This document shows, piece by piece, positions 1 through 10,128 of a stretch of 64,000 nt of DNA; the stretch's first letter is position 1; each line of letters opens with the position of its first letter. The translations under genes and the position numbers were made by a program. The notes below the pieces were generated by a model. That model saw only the letters and a program-made list of their open reading frames with translations. It did not search any database and had not been told where the DNA came from. This DNA comes from Chondrus crispus (Eukaryota; Rhodophyta; Florideophyceae; Gigartinales; Gigartinaceae): positions 437,358 through 501,357 of the forward strand of contig NW_005178652.1 in NCBI RefSeq assembly GCF_000350225.1. The letters run 5' to 3'.

Positions 1-11
1 TACAACAAAAA

Positions 12-186
12 AACCTGGATATCTTGATCCCGACTCTCAGGAATAGGCGTGTAAAATCCCTCCCATTGGCCAACTCATGAAGGAAGTACTGCACCCGGTG
101 CAGTACATGTACTTCCTTCATGAGTTAGCCAATGAGAGAGATTTCACACGCCAATTCCTGAGAGTCGGGATCAAGATATACAGGTT
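12..186. repeat. 175-bp near-perfect inverted repeat (palindrome)
   Basis: The left arm (12-95) and right arm (96-186) are reverse complements with a handful of mismatches and one small insertion near the centre, where GTGCAGTACATGTAC adds bases on one side. The structure could fold into a hairpin of about 85 bp. No coding sequence lies inside. It resembles a foldback or MITE-type element, or an inverted duplication, just upstream of the Sel1-repeat gene. Confidence 0.85.
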
Positions 187-780
187 ACATTGTTGTCGAT
201 GACATTGCAACAAATGAAAATCATCGCTGGCGCCAGACCTGTAATGCGTCAACGCCATCCACGAAGATTACACCTCTCTTGCGCGTGCTGGCGTCATCAA
301 AGCGGATGCATATCGCACGCATGTAAATTACTGCTTTACCCTGGTACTGCACAGTATCTCCTCCATTACGCGCGGCGTCGCTTGCTCCAGGACGGGGCTT
401 GAGCTTACAAGCACAACACTTGACGAGCTCACCGCCAGTGACTAGTCTCTGATGCGCAGACTGCCCTGGAGGCTGTCCTGTCAACAGCATGCTTGGGCTC
501 GTCGCTCATGTCAGTGTATTTCGACAAGACTGTACAACAAAGAAGATCCCTCTCCGACCAACCCGCACGCAACAATATCAGAAACATCCAATCGTCTCAC
601 CCATGCTCATTGACCACCCCCCTCCCCCCACTTCTTCCTTCGTCCCCCTTGCCTCCTCCAAATGCCGCACCTACAAAAGATCGCCCTCTGCCATCTTTTC
701 CCCTCTCCCACAATGACACAGCTCCATCTGCGCGCTTATCCCACCCTACTCCCCGTTTCCCTTTATTCCTTCTTTTCGCA
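187..780. other. Upstream spacer of the Sel1-repeat gene
   Basis: I see no convincing separate gene here. The frame of the downstream Sel1-repeat protein stays open back to 493, but its translation there is a Pro/Ser/Leu-rich low-complexity run over a pyrimidine-rich tract, as expected of a promoter and 5' leader. An upstream start at 493 cannot be excluded. Confidence 0.5.
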
Positions 781-3063
781 ATGTCCCCAGAGTCTGCTCA
801 ACTTGAAGACACCAAGAATAACACAAGTCCCGCACAACACATCAACTCCACCTCTTGCCCTTCGCAGCTTCTGAAGGAAGAGTTCTGCGCTCTGAGTCGG
901 GCCGTCTCAAAATCCAATGGTCCCGCTCCGCTCCTTTCTCTCGCCACTCTTCTTCTGTCCTCGACCACCGCCCACTCACACCCTGGTGAGCTCGCGCATC
1001 TCTTTAATGCCGCCCTTTCCGAACCGACGGCCACGCTCCCAGGACTCTGCGCCCTGGCCCATATTTTTTCCAGTGCCCGACTTGTCTCACGATCAATTCC
1101 CCGCGCCGCAGCTCTCTGGCGTCGCTGTGCGGACACAAATCAATGCCTGCTTGGTTCCTTCCTTCTTGCTCAAGAGCTTGAAGATGGCACAAACATCCCG
1201 CAAGACATTCCTGAAGCAGTCCGTCTCTATCAATATGTCGTCTCCAATTCAAGTTCCCACCTGACAACTCCCACCTTGCGTCTAGCACATCTCCTAGAAC
1301 TTGGAGCGGAGGGAATGGCCTCGGATCCTAAACGCGCAATTCTTCTCTATGAGAGTGCTATACGACAAGCACACAGTATCGAGGCGATGGAATGCCTGGC
1401 TGACCTTTATCTCGATGGCAGCGGAGAAATCCCCGAACAGCCCATTCTTGCTGTCGGCCTCTACGAGCGCGCCATCCACGAAGCCTGTAGTACACGTGCA
1501 ATGAATTCTCTCGCTGTACTTCTTGAAACTGGCGCTGATGATGTCCCAAGGAACGCGCAACGCGCGGTTGCCTTATTTGAGATGGCCATTGCCGCAGGAA
1601 ACGACGAGGCCATGGCCAATCTGGCTTTTCTCCTCGATCGCGGCGCAGACGGCGTCGAAAGGGATACCAAAAGGGCCGCGGCGTTGTATGAACGAGCTGT
1701 TGAATGCGGGAATCGGTTTGCTATGAGAAATTTGGCGCACATGATCGTGAACGGCGACGGCGATGTGGAACAAGATTTGTATAGGGCAATGCTTCTATAT
1801 GAAGAAGTTTTACGAGACGGTCGCTACGAGGGCGCTCGTGTAAAGGTGAACCTCGCATGGCTGCTGTCCTGTCATCAAGATATCTTACCTCAGGACACTG
1901 TTCGTGCTGCGTCGCTGTATGAAGAAGTTATTCAAGATGAAGTGAACGCTTGTGCAATGTACAATCTTGCTGGATTGCTCGCTGAGGGCAGAGGCAAGCT
2001 GGGCCGTGATATTGGCAAGGCAATTGACCTTTACCAACGTGCTATTGACGAAGACGATGCGTTTTCAATGCATAACCTGGGGCTTCTGATAACTTCAGAT
2101 ACGGAAGGTGTCGAGAAGGATATGGAGAGAGGAATCGAGCTTCTCGAAAGAGCTGTCGAGGAAGGCCTTCGAGAGGCCGAATTCGATCTTGCACTCATTT
2201 TGACTGGCGGGGACAGCGCCAGCGCGATCGGTGATGGTAGCCCTGTCGACATGGATAGGGGTATTGCGCTTTATGAGGAACTAATAGAGGATATGGATCA
2301 CATCGGGGCAATCATTAACCTTTCTGAACTCTATGGAGAAGGCAGGTTTGGGGTCTGTCGGGATGTAAAGAAGGCCATTCAGCTGTCGGAGCGAGCAATT
2401 TCACTTGCATTTGAGAACAATGTCGAACGCCTGGCCGAGCTCGGCATCCACGGGGACCCGGAGAGCGCCCTCAGAGAAGATTATGAGTCAGTGGAAATGC
2501 GTGAACACGCGCTAGCCCAAAGATGGCATTTAGTTGCGATGTGCAACCTTGCAGAACTCTTGCTCACTGAAGACGTGTCCAACCTGGAACGCTCTGTTGT
2601 ACTGATTGAGAAGGCATTATCAGACGCAAGAGCATCCAAGGCCCTCCAAGTGCTTTCGTTCAAGAATCTTCTTTCGGGGATGTGGAGAGCAGTTCGGATT
2701 GGAAGTGACAGAAGTGCTTGCGAAAAGGTAGCCACTGTGTTTAATAACATTGTCGGGAGAATCGGAAACACGCAGGCAATGTGCCTTCTGGCTGATATGC
2801 TTATTGACGGAAGTCATGGGGTGTCACAGGACGTGAAGAAATCGATTAGTCTGTACCAGCGAGCAATCTTTAACAAGGACACACGTGCTATGCTAAGCCT
2901 TGGAGAAGTGCTCCTGAACGGGAGACCATGCATACCTGTAGACTTGTACGGTGCAGTGAAACTTTTTACTCAAATATTAGAACAGGACCCGTTGTGTGAC
3001 GAGGCGCATGAGGCAATCGTGAATCTCGCACTGATCTACACAAAGAACAGACAGAACACGTAG
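781..3063 (+). CDS. Sel1-like repeat (SLR/TPR-like) protein
   Basis: An intronless ORF of 760 codons from the ATG at 781 (856 if the frame-open ATG at 493 is used). I prefer 781 because the sequence before it is low-complexity and the repeat-bearing protein begins after it. From about residue 115 to the end it carries around a dozen helical repeats of 36-40 residues with the Sel1-like pattern A..LYE.A...G...AM.NLA.LL..G...V..D..RA. Such repeats form an alpha-alpha superhelix that binds other proteins; SLR proteins act as adaptors, for example in ER-associated degradation or signalling. No signal peptide, transmembrane segment or enzyme domain is evident, so the partner and cell location are unknown. 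The ORF looks intact and is the best host gene in the window. Confidence 0.85.
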   Translation: MSPESAQLEDTKNNTSPAQHINSTSCPSQLLKEEFCALSRAVSKSNGPAPLLSLATLLLSSTTAHSHPGELAHLFNAALSEPTATLPGLCALAHIFSSARLVSRSIPRAAALWRRCADTNQCLLGSFLLAQELEDGTNIPQDIPEAVRLYQYVVSNSSSHLTTPTLRLAHLLELGAEGMASDPKRAILLYESAIRQAHSIEAMECLADLYLDGSGEIPEQPILAVGLYERAIHEACSTRAMNSLAVLLETGADDVPRNAQRAVALFEMAIAAGNDEAMANLAFLLDRGADGVERDTKRAAALYERAVECGNRFAMRNLAHMIVNGDGDVEQDLYRAMLLYEEVLRDGRYEGARVKVNLAWLLSCHQDILPQDTVRAASLYEEVIQDEVNACAMYNLAGLLAEGRGKLGRDIGKAIDLYQRAIDEDDAFSMHNLGLLITSDTEGVEKDMERGIELLERAVEEGLREAEFDLALILTGGDSASAIGDGSPVDMDRGIALYEELIEDMDHIGAIINLSELYGEGRFGVCRDVKKAIQLSERAISLAFENNVERLAELGIHGDPESALREDYESVEMREHALAQRWHLVAMCNLAELLLTEDVSNLERSVVLIEKALSDARASKALQVLSFKNLLSGMWRAVRIGSDRSACEKVATVFNNIVGRIGNTQAMCLLADMLIDGSHGVSQDVKKSISLYQRAIFNKDTRAMLSLGEVLLNGRPCIPVDLYGAVKLFTQILEQDPLCDEAHEAIVNLALIYTKNRQNT

Positions 3064-3773
3064 TAGCCAGTAGTCATTTCCGTTATTTAACCCAACTTCT
3101 TGCGCCGTGCATACTTTATAAAGGCAACGAAAGGTTGCTTCAACAAGATTCATTCCATTAATTGCTTTGAGGTGCATTTTATTCGTCCTGTATGCGTCAC
3201 CGTCATACCATAATTTCCCACAGATGCGGGTGGGTGTCGATGTGGCGATGGTTGAGGTATGATAAGGGAAGGACACTAAGGATACTGAACTACGGTTGGC
3301 ACCCCGGTGCTCTATTAAGTCGGCGGAGACGGCCGCTCTGTGACCTCGCGCCCTCCCGGGTTGTCGGAATATAGCAAAGTCTAAGAGTCGTTCTCTACTT
3401 TGCTCGCCCCTCGGCGTGCGGCCGAGGCTCCGGCGCTGGCGGCCCCTGCCGCCACAGAAGCGGCAGGGCCTAATGGGTGTGACGAAGGAGGGCGGTGTCG
3501 GACGAAACTAATGACCACTACGTGGTCTCGGCGTTAGCCGGGATCTACAAGGGTGAGCGCGGTCTGGTAGCCCGAGTAAACTTCATCTTTCTCTAACTCT
3601 CTTTGTTTGTCTCGGGACCAGATTGACAGTGGGACCATGCAGCAGTTGGTGCATTATCGGAATTCCGCAACTATTCTGGAAATGTACTGTAAAGAAAGAA
3701 GTATGATTCAATACAGAATTCTGCAACGATTTGGTTCATAGCTTTTTTCTTTATTTTTGTTGATATAGTGAAT
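3064..3773. other. Spacer after the Sel1-repeat gene
   Basis: I see no gene. There are small hairpins around 3300-3480 (for example the GCGGCAG/CTGCCGC pair near 3450) and AGAATTCTGCAAC near 3715, a motif also clustered around the Harbinger element near 6 kb. The ORFs on either strand are under 100 codons and resemble nothing I know. Confidence 0.4.
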
Positions 3774-3852
3774 TGTGATGCCAAGACTGGTCCGATGCCT
3801 CAGACCACGGATCGTGGCGGAGGCGACGGCGGTTTTATTTCCTATTCAGTAA
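3774..3852 (-). repeat. 79-bp repeat, probable short copia LTR or solo LTR
   Basis: It differs from 37505-37583 at only 4 of 79 positions. The 37505 copy adjoins a half-tRNA-Met-like primer site and the gag-like region of a minus-strand copia element, so this copy is probably the end of that family's short LTR. No element body adjoins it here, which suggests a solo LTR or fragment. The outer edge of the LTR is not certain. Confidence 0.55.
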
Positions 3853-4019
3853 TAACGTTGTCCGCAAAGTCGGGAATACACGTGTTTTTACAACGAATTT
3901 GATCAAAATTTCTGGCAGAAATATTTTCGAACAACGAGTTTTGCCAAACTCATAGGACCTCCAAGACTCGCTGCATGTGAGTTTTACGTGAGTTGTGACA
4001 TGCAAAAACAGTAAATAAA

Positions 4020-5560
4020 CAAGTGGGCTCCGTGCGCGCTTCGCGCGCCAAGCCAAGTCCCTTCCTCCTCCGCTCCTCGTTCTGCACACGCTGTCGTTCC
4101 CCGCCCCGCTGCTCCCCCTCCCTCTGCGCTAACTCTCCCGTCTTCTCTCCGGTCATTGTCGCCCCTTGCCCCCTCGTCCTGCCATACGCTACTCGCCCCT
4201 GCGCGTCGCGCCCGGTCCGCGCCGCCGCCCTCTGCACCGCCGCCCGCCTGTGTCGCCTTCCCCCCCGGCCGCGGTTCGGTCCCTGCATCCCGCAAACATG
4301 GTCAGCGCCACTGCCCTCCACGCCGCCGCTCGCTTCCGCCTAACACTGCTACCTGGCGGCGGCTCCCGGCACCCACCCGCCTGCGCGCGCCCTCCTTCAC
4401 CGCCGCCTGCGACACCTGCCCGGCTCGCAGCGACCACTTTCCCCGTTCTTCGCACCTCCGTGATGCGTGCGGCCCGCACCGCCGCCCTCCGCGCCACTGC
4501 TCCTACGACTACCTCGACCGCCCCTTCCCAAGCGCACCCGTCCACCACGTCCCCGCGCCGCAGGCACACCCCGCCCACCAGCCCACAGAACGTCTCTGCC
4601 ACGCCCGCGTCCGTCTGCCCCGCCACTGCCACCCACCACGCACGTCGCCCGCCACATCTCGCCGCGCACGGCGCTCTTCGCCGCGTGCTGCCCGCTCATG
4701 TTGCGCAGAAGCTCCACGCAGCTCGCCGCCACGCGCGCTTCGCCCTCCCGCCGGTCCAGCAGAGTCTCCGCCGCCGCTTGGAACCGCTTTGCGTGGAGCT
4801 GCATGCACACCACGTCCGCGATCTCGCGCGCACGCCCGTCCCAGCCGCCGCACTCGCCCACCACGGCGTCAACGCCTGCCTCCGCTGCTACCCGGCACAC
4901 CACGTCCGTCGCCGTCTCTGAGCAACCCAGTTAGCGCCCGCTCGCCGTCCCGACTTTCTCGCCCCCCGCACGGGCGCCCGACAGCTTTCGTGGCCCGCTT
5001 GCCGTCCGGCCTCCCCCGCCCCCCGGCACACGCGCCCGGTTGAAGACCCTTGTAAAACTCCACGCCGTCCAGCTCTGGCCCGGTCCGCTCCCGCGCCCTC
5101 CGCTCCCCCACGCGCACACGCGAGTGTGGTGATCCATGCCGCCCCGCCCGGGCGCCCCCTACCCTCCCCCACCGTCCCTATCGCCGCCCTAGCCTACATC
5201 TCCTCCACGTCATCGCCGCGCACCCAAAACCGCCCTCCGCCCACCATCATCTTGCAGCCCACCGTCCCTATCGCCGCCCGTCGCCGCCCCGGGCCGCACT
5301 TCCTCGTCGCCGCGCATCCACATCCGCTCCCAAAGTCGGAGCACCACGCGCTGCGCAACTCCGCCTCGAAGAATTCCGGCCCCCCCACGCACAGCCCCCG
5401 GCGCACCACCGCCCCGCCCACGTCGCCACGAGCCTCCGGTATTTCGGGCAGCCCCGTGTCTCACGCGTCCGCCCCCCTGTCGTACGCGTCCATCTACCAC
5501 ACCGCCGTCACGTGCTCGCAATGCCCGCCCCAGTTCCGCCCACAATGTAGATCCGCGTGG
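4020..5560. other. GC-rich island without a confident gene
   Basis: This stretch is far more GC-rich than its surroundings, so long open frames occur by chance on both strands and translate to Arg/Pro/Ala/Gly-rich sequence. The most protein-like piece is on the minus strand at about 4600-4903. It reads as helical, with a short run (RVAASCVELLRNMS) that vaguely recalls an armadillo repeat. A second minus-strand piece at 5194-5421 is Gly/Cys-rich. Stops and frame changes separate them, so at most this is a decayed GC-rich gene. Confidence 0.35.
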
Positions 5561-5594
5561 CGCGGTTTAAACGGATCCGGGCTAAAATTTGTAG

Positions 5595-5820
5595 TGTATT
5601 GTAGCGCGGCCGCGCTCGGCAGTCCGCACAGTTATTTTAATTTTAAATTTTAACTTGTCGCCACTTGTCAGCCTGTACTGTAGTGGGGCCCCGCCCCGCA
5701 GTCCGCACAGTAATTTTAATTTAAAATGTTACACTTGTCGCCACTTGTCACCGCCACGTGTCCCCGTGGCGGCCTGGCCGCAGGCCAGGCCCCGCCCGTG
5801 GCCGCCACTTGTCACGGTAG
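5595..5820. repeat. 79-bp tandem repeat, two units plus a partial third
   Basis: Units start at 5595 and 5674. Each contains a GC palindrome (GCGCGGCCGCGC or GGGGCCCCGCCCC), then GCAGTCCGCACAGT, an AT-rich TTTTAATTTAAA stretch and CTTGTCGCCACTTGTCA. A shortened third unit ends with CCACTTGTCA near 5810. No coding potential. Confidence 0.75.
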
Positions 5821-5979
5821 CGCCAATGGCAACGCGGGAGCGCAAGGACATACAGACAAACACACAGACACAGATTTTAGTAGTTGTAGATAAGTTTTAT
5901 TTTTTGGCTTTCATCAATGACCAAAACCTCCACCCACCCCCACCGCATTTGGTCAATAGTATTAGAGAGATTGCGCAAC

Positions 5980-6120
5980 CAGAATTCTGCAATTCGGCGG
6001 CCAGAATTCTGCAATACGTATTACACGTATCAAATCTATTGCAGAATTCTCTAATCGGTCGTGACGATAATTGCAGAAATGTGCCATTCTAGTCACAACC
6101 TTTTCTGCAATTGCCAAGCC
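5980..6120. repeat. Left subterminal cluster of AGAATTCTGCAAT motifs
   Basis: Motif copies occur near 5989, 6011, 6040 (inverted), 6070 (degenerate, inverted) and 6108 (degenerate). The core GAATTC is itself palindromic. They lie just upstream of the Myb-like gene and are probable binding sites for transposon proteins. Confidence 0.55.
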
Positions 6121-6259
6121 GTGAGAAATACACGTGCACTGCGTGGGCAATACGTGTACCACTTTTGGCGGGAACTGTATATATGTGTTCTTCTCAATGG
6201 TTCGTCCCCTACGACCTTCCGCCGCATTGCGCATCCTTAGCGATTTGGTTTTCAGCACC

Positions 6260-7111
6260 ATGGCGGAGGTCATCCATGATGTGGAGGAAGGGGAGGCTGT
6301 CGGTACTCAGTCTCCGGAGCTGACGGACTCGGAGGAGACAATCGACATTACAGGCGGGTCGAAGACGCGTGCGGCGGGGCGCAAGGCGAGGTACACGAGC
6401 GAGGACGATCTCTTCATCGTTAAGGAGGTGTGTGCAGCAGGCGCGCATGTAGCGCCGTACGGTGCCGCGCGCAACCACTTCGAAAAGGCGGCGTGCTGCG
6501 CCAACAAAACTGGCGCGCTGTCGTGTGTCGTGTCTGGCAAGGGCATACGAGACAGGTACCGGAAGCTCCAAGAAACATACGATAAGAAGGACAAACGCGA
6601 GCGGGCGGCGTCGGGACTTGGTGGAGGTCTGGGCGAGCTTGATGACAACCTTGCAAGTATGAATGAGGCTCGTGGCGACGTCCACGCGAAGAAGAGCCCC
6701 GATAAGTTGGCGAAAGAGGGGAGGAAAGAGAAGAAGGAGGAATTTGGGAGAAGGCTGGTGCAGATGGCGATGAACCGCCGGGCTGCTCTCGATGAAAGCG
6801 GCGCAAGCGATGCTGACGCCGATGTCGACGTCGGCGCCGATGCGGAGGCCCCTGTCTCGACGAAAAGGCGCAAGATTGCACCTTCAGGAGGTGATGACCT
6901 ATGCGCGTTTGCGGCGACGATACGCAGTGCGGACATGGCACGCGTTGAGATTGACCGCGAGCGCCTAGAGCTCGAGCGTGACCGCCTGAAGGAGGATAAG
7001 GTTGAGCGCGAGCGCGAGCGCGAAGACCGTCGTGAGGACCGCGAAGCACACAGCAGCCTTGAGCTCGAGAAGTTCAAGCTCATGATGGAGATGCTCTCCT
7101 CCAAGAAGTAG
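6260..7111 (+). CDS. Harbinger-type Myb/SANT-like DNA-binding protein (ORF1)
   Basis: The ORF encodes 283 aa from the ATG at 6260, which has a good CACCATGG context; the frame is open to 6134 but without protein-like sequence. Residues about 30-110 form a basic trihelical Myb/SANT-like region (RYTSEDDLFIVKEV, later DRYRKLQETYDKKDK). Next come acidic and basic linkers with a KRRK nuclear-localisation-like motif, then a long charged coiled coil (RERLELERDRLKEDK and on). In PIF/Harbinger elements this second protein binds subterminal DNA and helps import the transposase. The ORF is intact, although its transposase partner is frameshifted. Confidence 0.8.
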   Translation: MAEVIHDVEEGEAVGTQSPELTDSEETIDITGGSKTRAAGRKARYTSEDDLFIVKEVCAAGAHVAPYGAARNHFEKAACCANKTGALSCVVSGKGIRDRYRKLQETYDKKDKRERAASGLGGGLGELDDNLASMNEARGDVHAKKSPDKLAKEGRKEKKEEFGRRLVQMAMNRRAALDESGASDADADVDVGADAEAPVSTKRRKIAPSGGDDLCAFAATIRSADMARVEIDRERLELERDRLKEDKVEREREREDRREDREAHSSLELEKFKLMMEMLSSKK

Positions 7112-7261
7112 CCTTGCTGTATTATTTCTGGCTTTAGGCTGTTTGCTAAGCGCTAAAACAAAGGGCAACCCCAGAGAGAGGGAAGCAATGAGCCACACTT
7201 GCCTCCCAATCTCACGCACTTCACGCCTTTCTATTTGGAGCATTGGAGCATGGAGTACTAT

Positions 7262-8391
7262 TTATCCTTTGTGCGAGACGTACTCTTCAAGGGACGGGGG
7301 CAGACAGTTGAAATACTGCGAAATCGGGTTCGGATGTACGCAGTTCCGAAAGTTCGTCAGAAGCATGCTCGCAAGATACATGGAGCCCACAGCCGCCTCA
7401 CGAACCCTCAGCTTCCTTTTAAAGTCCACTGCGGTCCAGCACTGCTTGACCTCTTTGAACAGCCACTCCACCGAGACCCTTGACAGCGCCATAGCCTTAT
7501 TGAAGGCCCTCTGGTTGTCGCTCAGATGCGAGCCCTGAAATGGCACCTCCATGAACGCCCGTGCGTTGTGCCCGGCGTCGCCGTACAGGCAATACTGGTG
7601 CCCATCGACAGACAGAAGCTGCTCCAGTGACTCATCGAGGACACTTCTACTGTACATCGTCCAATCGTGGCGACGCCCTCCATGGGGCCATAGGCAGGAA
7701 AAATAAGCCCCCATGGGCTTGTAACCGCTTGAAATTTCAGCCCGTGTTTGCGCTTGTGCCCATTGCAGGCAACTTGTTGAAGAGAGGCGTCGCCACTGGG
7801 TCGCGCGATCGCAATCACCGTGCCGTCGATGAAGCCCACACAATTATCGAGCGCATGGCTCTTATCACTCACCGCCGCCGCCCAAGCTGGGGCTTTGGCT
7901 TCAATGAGCTCTGCACTCATGTCCTCAGTAATGAGGTGCATACAGGTGTCTAGGAAGAACTCCAAGCCCTCCCAGAATATTTCCGAGAGCTGCGACGCCT
8001 GCTTTCCAAACAACAACTCCACATCTGTCCAGCGAGCAGGGCTTGCCAGCCTACGCAAAACGACGCATGTCGCTAGAAGCGGGGAAACCGCATAACGGTT
8101 TCTTTTTGTCTTGGTCACCTGGATCGGCCACGCAAAAATAGACGTCAAGCGATGCACGGCCTCTTTCCGAAACCGGAAAAGGGATAGGCACGAGGCGTCC
8201 GGCAGAGAACAAAAAAGGACATGGAATTCAGTGAACGAGATCGAGAAGGTGCGGCGTGCGTAGCGAGAGCGCTCCCTCTTGTGCTGCGCGTAGCGTTGCC
8301 CGATGTTGAGAAGCGCACTTGACGAGGCCAGAGCCGAGCCTCGATCTGTACCCCGCTTGTGCACGGCGGCAGTCAACACCGCACGGGACAT
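7262..8391 (-). pseudogene. PIF/Harbinger DDE transposase (HARBI1-like), frameshifted
   Basis: Two overlapping minus-strand frames make one transposase: 8391-7690 gives the N-terminal part and 7843-7262 the C-terminal part. The three DDE_Tnp_4 catalytic regions are visible: D in CVGFIDGTV, D in GRRHDWTMY and E in RVSVEWLFKE. The frame changes near 7685, at the GGCCCATGGAGGGCG stretch, consistent with a one-base indel between the first and second catalytic Asp. Without a sequencing error the enzyme is dead. It converges on the Myb-like gene with about 150 bp between them. Confidence 0.8.
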
Positions 8392-8587
8392 AGTCGCGCG
8401 CCGCGGCCACGCGCGAAGTGTGATCTCGCAATCGACCGCTCATGGCTTGTGTCGCTGCCTAAAACCTGCGTCCCTTGACCGAGAAGGCGATCCTGTGCTC
8501 AGGAGTGTATACCGTTTCGATTTGGCGGTTGCATACTGTTTCGAAATTGCCTCTATACTATTACTCATGGCTATTGTGGCGTAAACT

Positions 8588-8690
8588 ACAATTCTGCATT
8601 TCAATTAAAGAATTCTGCAATCGAGAATTCTGCACTTACACTTCTTCGTCACTTCTTCGTCATAACTATTGCAGAATTCTCCTAGCATAA
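8588..8690. repeat. Right cluster of AGAATTCTGCA motifs
   Basis: Copies occur near 8591 (partial), 8608, 8624 and 8663 (inverted), mirroring the cluster left of the Myb-like gene. Between them is a short direct repeat, CTTCTTCGTCA twice. Confidence 0.5.
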
Positions 8691-8917
8691 ACCTTAAATT
8701 GTCTGGTTTATTCGTTGCCCTACAGTAAACCAATTTCCGGTGAATAGAATCACGAGATTAGAGAAATTCCGGAGTCACAAAACTCGTATAAATTCTCGTC
8801 TATCATATGGGATGCCCTGCTGAACAGAAACGAAATTTTTCTGAACGTATTTTGATTATGGAATACAATTATGTGAGTATTACCAACAGTCATCACTCCT
8901 ACCACCCCCTCTGACTC

Positions 8918-10069
8918 GTGAGCTTCATATGTAACATGCGGCAGTCCGACTTCAGCTTTGGAGCTGTGAGACGATGCAAAGCTCGCAAACAAGGGGGATT
9001 TATCCTCTCAATTACGGCTGATGCCACGGCTGCTGTACAAATGAAAGCAGCTAAGAAGCTGCGTCGCGCAAGACTAGACATCCGCCTTCTTAAGCTGCGA
9101 TCAAGACTCATCTCCTCGACATCTTTCAACTTTAACATCTATTCAAATGAGGCTTGTCTTAGGGAATTCAGATTCCAGGTCAAGGATATGCCAAAGGTGG
9201 CGGCAGCCATTGGTTGGAATGGGGTGCGCACAAAACGTAGTTCGTACTACTGCGAACCTCTGACAGCCTGTTGTATAGTGCTCCGCTGTCTCACGTCGCC
9301 GTGCAGATGGCAAGATTTGGAAACTGTCTTTGGTATGCAGGCTTCAGCTCTCAGTGAAGTGTTCTGGGAAGTACTAGAATATTTTGCGGAGAACAAGGGA
9401 TCTTTGCTAACATCTCTACGCATGAATCTTCTTATTCAGCGTGCGGCATTATATGCTGAACGAATACGGGAGGCTGGAGCCCCGTTAGAAAGTTGTGTTG
9501 GCTTCATCGACTGCACTAAAATAAGAATGGAAAGGCCAGGAGGAGGAGGTCATATGCAGCGCAGTTGCTACTCCGGATATAAGCGCATGCACTGCCTCAT
9601 ATACCAGACAATCACAACACCTGACGGGCTCATATTCCACCAATTCGGCCCCGAAGTTGGTCGTAGGCACGACGTAACGTTGCTAAGAAACGGCAACATA
9701 GAGATTCCTCTGCAAGGCCTTTTCTTATATGGCAGACAATTTTACATTTATGGTGATGCCGCATACATGCTCAGGCCATGGTTACAAGTCGCGTTCAACC
9801 GTTTAAGCGCTACGAAATCGCAGGCGTCTTACAATACAAGAATGAGCGCTGTTCGTGCAAGTGTGGAGTGGAACTACAAGGATCTCAAATAAATGTGGAG
9901 TCTCAACGACTACGCTCGTTTACTCAAAGTCCGCAAGGCGCCTATTGCGATGCTCTATCAGGCATCTGCTCTTCTACTCAACTTCAAAGCATGCTTGGAG
10001 AGCGCCGGGCAAGTAGGTAGCTATTTCAATTGTCCTGCACCGACTTTCGCTGAATATCTAAGTGCGTAG
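8918..10069 (+). pseudogene. PIF/Harbinger DDE transposase with one internal stop
   Basis: A 324-codon frame ends at TAA (9890-9892), but the same frame continues to TAG at 10067. The continuation aligns with the C-terminus of the element 1 transposase (LLLNFKACL, YFNCPAPTFAEYLS). Catalytic regions visible are D in CVGFIDCTK, D in GRRHDVTLL and E in RASVEWNYKD. The stop lies shortly after the catalytic Glu, so a truncated but nearly complete catalytic core could still be made. The first in-frame ATG is at 8918; homology with element 1 begins later, so the start is uncertain. Confidence 0.8.
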
Positions 10070-10128
10070 CAGCGGATTGCAAGTCCGCATTTCTCGGTAG
10101 CGCTAGTCCGCGCAGCGGGGAGCACGTT

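Larger units (their letters stand above)
5960..8690. mobile_element. PIF/Harbinger DNA transposon 1 (boundaries approximate)
   Basis: The unit has a Myb-like gene on plus (6260-7111) and a convergent DDE transposase on minus (7262-8391), the two-gene layout typical of PIF/Harbinger. Clusters of AGAATTCTGCAAT motifs in both orientations lie on both sides, as expected for subterminal transposase sites. A left end AGAGAGATTGCGC at 5964 resembles the terminus of element 2 and follows ATT, but I could not match a right terminal repeat, so the exact ends are open. Confidence 0.7.

Noticed and set aside
3300..3620. Possible structured RNA or tRNA-like hairpins
   Set aside because: Short hairpins exist, but no tRNA arms, T-loop sequence or snRNA motif can be made out.
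4023..5653. Many long overlapping ORFs on both strands (up to 295 codons)
   Set aside because: High GC removes stop codons, and the translations are Arg/Pro/Ala or Gly/Arg low-complexity in every frame, so length is not evidence of coding.
6307..7104. 265-codon minus-strand ORF rich in Ser/Arg
   Set aside because: It is a shadow of the intact Myb-like gene on plus.
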